DNA of 64,000 bases from Emcibacteraceae bacterium (lineage in GTDB: Bacteria; Pseudomonadota; Alphaproteobacteria; Sphingomonadales; Emcibacteraceae). A program made the position numbers and the translations under genes. A model generated the notes under the pieces. It searched no databases. It was not told the origin of the DNA and was given only the letters and a program-made list of their open reading frames with translations. The stretch covers positions 684,731 through 748,730 of the forward strand of contig JAWKXO010000002.1 in NCBI GenBank assembly GCA_041396985.1. The letters run 5' to 3'. Positions 59,885-64,000 of the stretch are shown here, one piece after another (the first letter of the stretch is position 1; the number at the start of each line of letters is the position of its first letter).

Positions 59885-59941
59885 ATTCACCTGATTTTTA
59901 GCATCCAGTTTAAAGTCTGTGCTGAGATAACATATATTTTT

Positions 59942-59960
59942 AAAAAAGTGTCACTTTTTT
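59942..59960. repeat. Perfect 19-bp palindrome in the aroA divergent gap
   Basis: AAAAAAGTG and CACTTTTTT flank a single central T. The centre is too small for a hairpin loop, so as DNA it looks like a possible operator site between aroA and the divergent gene. Confidence 0.5.
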
Positions 59961-59963
59961 GTC

Positions 59964-59991
59964 TTGCATTACGAATAATTATTTCTATTTT
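59964..59991 (+). promoter_or_regulatory. Candidate promoter for the TIGR02300-type gene
   Basis: TTGCAT (59964-59969) and TATTTT (59986-59991) are 16 bases apart, about 110 bases upstream of the TTG start. It adjoins the palindrome at 59942-59960. Confidence 0.4.
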
Positions 59992-60101
59992 GTCCGGAAA
60001 GATTGTGATTTTGTCATAATAGGCTTTGACACTCGCCTTATAAAGTGGCAAATGATGTTTTTTTACGTAATGATGAACTGCAGGTTCTAAGGAGAATTAC
60101 T

Positions 60102-60491
60102 TTGGCAAAAGCTGAATGGGGCGAAAAACGTCAATGCCCGAAATGTGGTACAAGGTTTTACGATCTGGGCGAAGATGAGCCGATTGTTTGTATTTCTTGC
60201 GAGCATAAGTTCAAACCGGAAATTATACTGAAAAGTAAAACTCATTCCATAGAGCTCATTACTGAGAAAAAAGAAGCTCTGGACAGGGATGATGATCTTC
60301 TCGATGATGATGATGATCTCCTTGATGATGAAGATCTTCTCGATGATGATGCGTTACTCAGTGACGATGACGATGATGATGATATTGATCTTGCGCCTGA
60401 CGATAATACGATTGTGCTAAGTGATGATGACGATACCAATGTCGCATCTGTTGTTGATGCACCGATCAATAAACCATCTGCAGATGATTAA
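60102..60491 (+). CDS. TIGR02300-type protein with zinc-ribbon N-terminus and acidic tail
   Basis: A 129-residue protein. The N-terminus (MAKAEWGEKRQCPKCGTRFYDL) is the family signature, with CPKC and CISC forming a likely zinc site, and FYDL giving the domain its name. From about residue 62 the chain is nearly all Asp and Leu in DDDLL-like repeats, then a short tail. The start is TTG at 60102, seven bases from AAGGAG; the frame is open back to an ATG at 60045, but that part is not family-like. It is divergent from aroA, a conserved neighbourhood. The function is unknown. Confidence 0.9.
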   Translation: MAKAEWGEKRQCPKCGTRFYDLGEDEPIVCISCEHKFKPEIILKSKTHSIELITEKKEALDRDDDLLDDDDDLLDDEDLLDDDALLSDDDDDDDIDLAPDDNTIVLSDDDDTNVASVVDAPINKPSADD

Positions 60492-60515
60492 ATAAAATTT
60501 ATTTGCCTTTTATTC

Positions 60516-60544
60516 TTGATTAAAGGCAAAAGGGTGAATAGATT
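60516..60544 (+). promoter_or_regulatory. Probable promoter of tRNA-Ala
   Basis: TTGATT (60516-60521) and TAGATT (60539-60544) are separated by 17 bases. GCGCCC follows the -10 box directly, a GC-rich discriminator typical of stable RNA promoters under stringent control. It overlaps an inverted repeat (TTTGCCTTT/AAAGGCAAA, 60502-60530). Confidence 0.5.
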
Positions 60545-60596
60545 GCGCCCAACAAAAATACCCGCTTCACTTTAAACCAGACTGGTTGAGGCATCA

Positions 60597-60672
60597 GGGG
60601 CTATAGCTCAGCTGGGAGAGCGCTACACTGGCAGTGTAGAGGTCAGCGGTTCGAGCCCGCTTAGCTCCACCA
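60597..60672 (+). tRNA. tRNA-Ala, anticodon GGC
   Basis: A 76-base cloverleaf. Acceptor GGGGCTA pairs with TAGCTCC (one G-U), discriminator A and encoded CCA end at 60672. The anticodon arm is CTACA-CTGGCAG-TGTAG with anticodon GGC, reading GCC and GCT. The T arm has GGTTCGA. The G3-T70 wobble pair is the alanine identity element. Confidence 0.97.
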
Positions 60673-60680
60673 AAATAGAT

Positions 60681-60715
60681 AAAAACCGTCTCTGATATTT
60701 CGGAGGCGGTTTTTT
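60681..60715 (+). terminator. Rho-independent terminator of tRNA-Ala
   Basis: CCGTCTC pairs with GAGGCGG (one wobble), extended by the flanking A and T runs, with a ten-base loop and TTTTTT after the stem. It lies nine bases beyond the tRNA 3' end. Confidence 0.85.
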
Positions 60716-60726
60716 CTTTTGCGGGA

Positions 60727-60951
60727 TTAATTTTCTGGCTCAGACTTGTCCGGGTTGGTCGTTTTCTTATAGGTGTCATATGATGTGGAGAGCCTTGCCA
60801 GACAATCATCGCGCTGATGGCCGATCAGGCGGTAACAGTGCTGTCGCTGGCTTTCCTGAATGGAATTATAGGCACCACGGTTAAACCAGTCCCCGCTACA
60901 GCCCTGAAGGCAAAAACAGAATGCAGCTATAATAATTATTCTAAGACGCAT
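60727..60951 (-). CDS. Small lipoprotein of unknown function
   Basis: A 74-residue prolipoprotein beginning MRLRIIIIAAFCFCLQGCSG; the lipobox LQGC places lipidated C18. The mature 57 residues hold two more cysteines (QHCYRLIGHQRDDCLARL), spaced 11 apart, that could form a disulfide. I do not recognise the family. It lies alone between the tRNA-Ala terminator and the methyltransferase gene. The signal peptide and lipobox make it a convincing gene despite its size. Confidence 0.75.
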   Translation of the reverse strand: MRLRIIIIAAFCFCLQGCSGDWFNRGAYNSIQESQRQHCYRLIGHQRDDCLARLSTSYDTYKKTTNPDKSEPEN

Positions 60952-61024
60952 AATTTTCTCAGTCCTGATATATCAATCGGGCATTACTATATTGTTATAT
61001 ATATGTATGGAAGATTAATGACGT

Positions 61025-61645
61025 TTAAAGGGGCTTGCGGGCAATATATTGTGAAACAGAACTTAAGCCGTTATGATGCGCCCCTTCCTGAATATTCCGG
61101 ACAATATCCTGAGCCAGAATTATTTCAAAGCCATTAAAATTATCAGTCAGTTCATTAAGCGAAATGAGATGGGTAATATCCTTTGGCCCGCCTGTATCAA
61201 AGTCCAGTTGTTTTTTATTATAAGATTCAAGTAAAAAAATGCCGCCGGGTTTTAAGGCATTTTTTATTTTCTGAAATAACGGGATGCGGATATTTTCAGA
61301 AATGGGATAAAATATGGAAATGATTGAATTCCATTCATTTTTTCCCATGGGATAGGTGGAAATATCAGCAATGTCATAGTCTATTTTTACATTTCTTTTG
61401 CGGGCAAGTTTTAAAGCCTTATCCCGTCCGGTTTTCGAAAAATCTACGCCTTTTGATAGGCAGCCAAGTTCGGCCAGAAAGACAATATTTCTTCCTTCTC
61501 CTTCCCCCAGACTTAATATGGCATCGCCGGATTTGAATAATTTTGCATTGTCTGATAAAAAATCATTCGCTTCTTCCCCATAAATATAGTCTTTATCCTG
61601 AAAACGCTCATTCCAGAAGTCTGCAGCTGTAAATGTCTTTTCCAT
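61025..61645 (-). CDS. Class I SAM-dependent methyltransferase, MerR-controlled
   Basis: A 206-residue soluble methyltransferase. The N-terminus (WNERFQDKDYIYGEEANDFL) and SAM motif AILSLGEGEGRNIVFLAELG resemble the TehB/thiopurine-type small-molecule methyltransferases. The ATG at 61645 is chosen because GGAG stands six bases upstream; a TTG four codons earlier is possible. It is transcribed from a MerR-type promoter at 61692-61722, divergent from the merR gene, so its expression is likely induced by the signal the regulator senses. The substrate is unknown; detoxification is a guess from this layout. Confidence 0.85.
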   Translation of the reverse strand: MEKTFTAADFWNERFQDKDYIYGEEANDFLSDNAKLFKSGDAILSLGEGEGRNIVFLAELGCLSKGVDFSKTGRDKALKLARKRNVKIDYDIADISTYPMGKNEWNSIISIFYPISENIRIPLFQKIKNALKPGGIFLLESYNKKQLDFDTGGPKDITHLISLNELTDNFNGFEIILAQDIVRNIQEGAHHNGLSSVSQYIARKPL

Positions 61646-61691
61646 AATAGTCTCCAATAATTTTTCCTTTGATTTAGGCTGGTATTTTTAT

Positions 61692-61722
61692 AGCATACAA
61701 GTTAAAGTTAACTTGAGGTCAA
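61692..61722 (-). promoter_or_regulatory. MerR-family promoter/operator for the methyltransferase
   Basis: On the minus strand the -35 box TTGACC (61717-61722) and -10 box TATGCT (61692-61697) are separated by 19 bases. The spacer contains a perfect dyad, CAAGTTAA-AG-TTAACTTG (61698-61715). A 19-bp spacer filled by a dyad is the hallmark of promoters activated by MerR-type regulators through DNA distortion. Confidence 0.85.
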
Positions 61723-61754
61723 GAGGAAAATAAATTTTTATTAAAGGTGCTTTA

Positions 61755-62162
61755 ATGATGGATATTGCGGAAGTTTCGAAGCGTTCTGGATTACCTGCTT
61801 CAACCTTGAGATTTTATGAGGAAAAAGGACTGATAAGATCAATTGGCCGTCGTGGTCTGCGACGATTGTTTGATATCAATATTCTGGAGCAATTATCAAT
61901 GATTGCACTTGCACGATATTCAGGTTTTTCCCTGGATGAAATAACGGCCATGTATTCTTTGAATAGTCCCATTCAAATTGATCGTAAGACATTGTCTGAT
62001 AAGGCGGATGAACTGGACCAGAAAATAAAAAAACTGACCGCGATGAGAGACGGACTGCGTCATGCGGCAAAATGCAGGGCGCCGCGCCATATAGAATGCC
62101 CGACATTTCAGCGATTATTAAAGGTTGCCGGAAAAGCACAACGAAAAGGCAGAAAATACTGA
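61755..62162 (+). CDS. MerR-family transcriptional regulator
   Basis: A 135-residue regulator. The N-terminal winged helix-turn-helix begins DIAEVSKRSGLPASTLRFYEEKGLI, the usual MerR signature. A dimerisation helix follows (about 75-105). The C-terminal part has two cysteines in CRAPRHIECP that could bind a metal or sense oxidants or electrophiles, but this is inference. AGGTG lies upstream of the ATG. It is divergent from the methyltransferase gene, with its operator in between, and convergent with tldD. Confidence 0.9.
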   Translation: MMDIAEVSKRSGLPASTLRFYEEKGLIRSIGRRGLRRLFDINILEQLSMIALARYSGFSLDEITAMYSLNSPIQIDRKTLSDKADELDQKIKKLTAMRDGLRHAAKCRAPRHIECPTFQRLLKVAGKAQRKGRKY

Positions 62163-62196
62163 AAGCAGACCAATTTCAGAAAAAAGTAGTAAAAGC

Positions 62197-63642
62197 TTAT
62201 AATTCAGTGCCGCCAACAGTGATGCCGTCAAGTCGCAATGTCGGCTGTCCGACGCCGACGGGCACAGATTGACCCGCTTTCCCGCAAATACCAACACCGT
62301 TATCAAGCTTTAAATCATTGCCGATCGCGCTTATTCTTTTTAATGCTTCAGGGCCGGAACCGATGAGTGTGGCCCCCTTAACCGGTGCACCAATTTTCCC
62401 GTTCTTAACCTTATAAGCCTCTGTGCAACTGAAAACGAATTTCCCGTTGGTGATGTCGACCTGACCGCCGCCAAAGTTAACGGCATAAAGGCCGTTTTTA
62501 ACGCCTGCCAAAATTTCTTCCGGATGCTGATCACCGCTGAGCATATAGGTGTTTGTCATTCTTGGCATGGGCTGATGGGCATAGCTTTGTCTGCGACCGT
62601 TCCCGGTGGAGTTTGTCCCCATCAGTCGCGCATTCAGACGATCCTGCATATAGCCGACAAGAATGCCATCTTCGATAAGGGTTGTGCAATTCGTTGCTGT
62701 TCCCTCATCATCAACGCTCAAAGATCCGCGGCGATTTTCAAGTGTCCCGTCATCAACAACGGTCACCCCCTTTGCCGCAATGCGTTCACCCATAAGCCCG
62801 GCAAAGGCTGATGTGCCTTTTCTGTTAAAATCACCTTCGAGTCCATGCCCGATTGCTTCATGGAGCAGGACTCCAGGCCATCCTGGCCCCAAAACCACAT
62901 CCATTTCTCCAGCGGGTGCTGCAACACTTTCAAGGTTCAAAAGAGCCTGACGAATGGCATTATCGGTTTGCTGTTTCCAGTTTTCTGAAGTCAGCAGCTG
63001 ATCATATGTATATCTTCCACCCGATCCTTCATATCCACTTTCCATGCGGTCTCCGTGTTTTGCTACGACACTGACATTGAGCCTGACAAGGGGCCGAATA
63101 TCGCGAATGCGGTGGCCTCCTGGGCGGATTATTTCAATGACCTGCCATTCTCCGGCAATGGAGCAGCTAACCTGGCAGACTTTTGGATCCTTTGACCGTG
63201 CATAACTGTCAATTTCTTCGAGAATGCGGATTTTATCCTTGAAAACAACGCCGCCAAGCGGATTTTCATCACTGTATAATTTTTTATTGGTTCTTTGTGG
63301 GGGGATTGCCAACGTAGCATTTCCGCCGGACTTTATACTTTGTACTGTATCAACGGCTCTTTTCAATGCCGCGTCACTTAATTCAGATGAATGAGCAAAT
63401 CCGATTGTTTCCCCTAGAACACTCCTGAGCCCAAACCCTTTTGATGTATCAAAAGCAGCATTTTTCAGTCTCCCGTCGTCAAAAGAAAAAGTTTCCGACT
63501 GAGCATATTGTAAATAAAGTTCACCATCATCCATACCGTGCAATGCCTCATCGACCTGGCGCTGGGTTCTGATTGATGAAAAGCCGGAATTATTTTCAGA
63601 ATCATCAAAGAAATAGGAATTGTCTGTAAAATCACTTGTCAT
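62197..63642 (-). CDS. tldD: Metalloprotease TldD
   Basis: A 481-residue zinc protease that with PmbA (16322-17674) forms a heterodimer degrading unfolded peptides and processing microcin-type precursors and CcdA in E. coli. The zinc motif HEAIGH is at 261-266, the HExxxH of TldD. The typical ATNCTTLIEDGILVGYMQD segment lies downstream. No other gene of its pathway is adjacent. At the right edge a divergent gene starts. Confidence 0.95.
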   Translation of the reverse strand: MTSDFTDNSYFFDDSENNSGFSSIRTQRQVDEALHGMDDGELYLQYAQSETFSFDDGRLKNAAFDTSKGFGLRSVLGETIGFAHSSELSDAALKRAVDTVQSIKSGGNATLAIPPQRTNKKLYSDENPLGGVVFKDKIRILEEIDSYARSKDPKVCQVSCSIAGEWQVIEIIRPGGHRIRDIRPLVRLNVSVVAKHGDRMESGYEGSGGRYTYDQLLTSENWKQQTDNAIRQALLNLESVAAPAGEMDVVLGPGWPGVLLHEAIGHGLEGDFNRKGTSAFAGLMGERIAAKGVTVVDDGTLENRRGSLSVDDEGTATNCTTLIEDGILVGYMQDRLNARLMGTNSTGNGRRQSYAHQPMPRMTNTYMLSGDQHPEEILAGVKNGLYAVNFGGGQVDITNGKFVFSCTEAYKVKNGKIGAPVKGATLIGSGPEALKRISAIGNDLKLDNGVGICGKAGQSVPVGVGQPTLRLDGITVGGTEL

Positions 63643-63987
63643 GGGCGGGTGGATACTTTTCAGTTTGTGAACATTATTTAAGTTGGTTTAGTAATATCTA
63701 GTTGAGTTATGATTTGCAAGTGTAAGCAAATGCCTTAGTTTAATAGACTATTTTAATATTTCAAACCATCGTATTATATTACGTTTTATTTGATCTATAT
63801 CAAAAGCAATAAAAATGTAAATTTTCTGAATTGTTTCCTTGAGCTAGGTCATTTTTCTGGTATAAGATTTTCCGAAGGTCGTTTTATGGTGAGAAGGGGG
63901 GTATCTTTAGAATGTTAAAGATATCTATTTCTCTACATTTACGTTAATTTGAAAGTCCATATCCGTATTTAAGGGGTAACGAGGAAC
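63643..63987. other. 345-base gap between tldD and the right-edge gene
   Basis: AT-rich and without an open frame of note. AAGGGG and GAGG just before 63988 are possible ribosome binding sites for the edge gene. I see no confident promoter or terminator here. Confidence 0.5.
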
Positions 63988-64000
63988 ATGTTGTTCAGAA
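63988..64000 (+). CDS. Start of a gene at the right edge (possibly coxB)
   Basis: ATG at 63988 follows GAGGAAC, with four codons (MLFR) before the window ends. In many alphaproteobacteria tldD is divergent from the cytochrome c oxidase genes beginning with coxB, and long leaders occur there. That is a guess from gene order; too little sequence remains to identify it. Confidence 0.3.

Noticed and set aside
60283..60400. GAT-rich repeats as a CRISPR or tandem DNA repeat.
   Set aside because: The repeats are in frame and encode the Asp/Leu tail of the TIGR02300-type protein; there are no spacers.
60594..60809. A 71-residue minus-strand frame across the tRNA-Ala gene, ending in the RARTADLYTASVALSQLSYSP-like peptide.
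   Set aside because: It is the antisense shadow of the tRNA, a well-known false protein pattern in bacterial genomes; the tRNA cloverleaf and terminator explain the sequence.

Overview
The window looks like a chromosomal segment of a moderately AT-rich alphaproteobacterium, possibly near Kordiimonadales/Emcibacterales; this is inferred from gene content and order only. Supporting signs are the block aroA-cmk-rpsA-ihfB-lapA-pyrF-trpF-trpB-trpA-accD-folC with the divergent TIGR02300-type gene, the short lipoprotein of the DUF3035 type after lspA, the class of glutamate-cysteine ligase shared with plants, APH-type homoserine kinase, the split glycine decarboxylase P protein, and a TorF-type porin. 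I see no prophage, insertion sequence, CRISPR array, integrase or rRNA operon. Almost every base is in core-type genes with short gaps.

Layout. 1-501: cheY and the start of an overlapping partner gene (minus). 762-7282: ribF, ileS, lspA, DUF3035 lipoprotein, mutL (plus). 7279-8744: rsmD and rluB (minus). 8821-10596: tadA and an MscS channel. 10605-11882: purD (minus). 11964-16306: xseA, M23 peptidase, TorF-type porin, MFS transporter. 16322-21992 (minus): pmbA, ubiD, soluble pyrophosphatase, membrane proton-pumping pyrophosphatase. 22228-27446: glycosyltransferase, ubiA (minus), rsmE, retropepsin-like membrane protease, gshA. 27506-30719: secreted M28 peptidase with an Fn3-like tail (minus), then a secreted serine hydrolase and a cysteine-dioxygenase-like cupin. 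30775-35461 (minus): glycine cleavage operon gcvT-gcvH-gcvPA-gcvPB behind a tandem glycine riboswitch with a good promoter. 35570-40476: sppA, ispH, thrB, rnhA, ankyrin protein. 40601-43327: large TonB-dependent receptor (minus). 43787-47904: yqgE, a broken Na+/solute symporter gene, an SPFH/NfeD pair, DUF3775. 48064-59884 (minus): GST, thiE, folC, accD, trpA, trpB, trpF, pyrF, lapA, ihfB, rpsA, cmk, aroA. 60102-64000: TIGR02300-type acidic protein, tRNA-Ala(GGC), a small lipoprotein, a methyltransferase divergent from a MerR regulator, tldD, and the first codons of a gene at the right edge.

How the genes connect. Several sets act together: TldD and PmbA (46 kb apart) are the two halves of one metalloprotease; UbiA and UbiD are consecutive ubiquinone steps; the soluble and membrane pyrophosphatases are neighbours; trpFBA gives late tryptophan synthesis next to pyrF; ihfB and rpsA form the usual translation/DNA-architecture block; GcvT/H/PA/PB form the glycine cleavage system apart from its L protein.

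Most interesting signals. (1) A textbook MerR-family promoter with a 19-bp spacer and a perfect dyad between merR and a methyltransferase. (2) A glycine riboswitch whose 3' P1 strand could pair either with the aptamer or with a copy of the same pentamer beside the gcvT ribosome binding site. (3) A Na+/solute symporter gene wrecked by at least five frame changes confined to about 200 bases. (4) A cysteine-dioxygenase-like cupin that keeps both the Cys and Tyr positions, coupled to an exported hydrolase. I did not find a clearly new multi-gene system.
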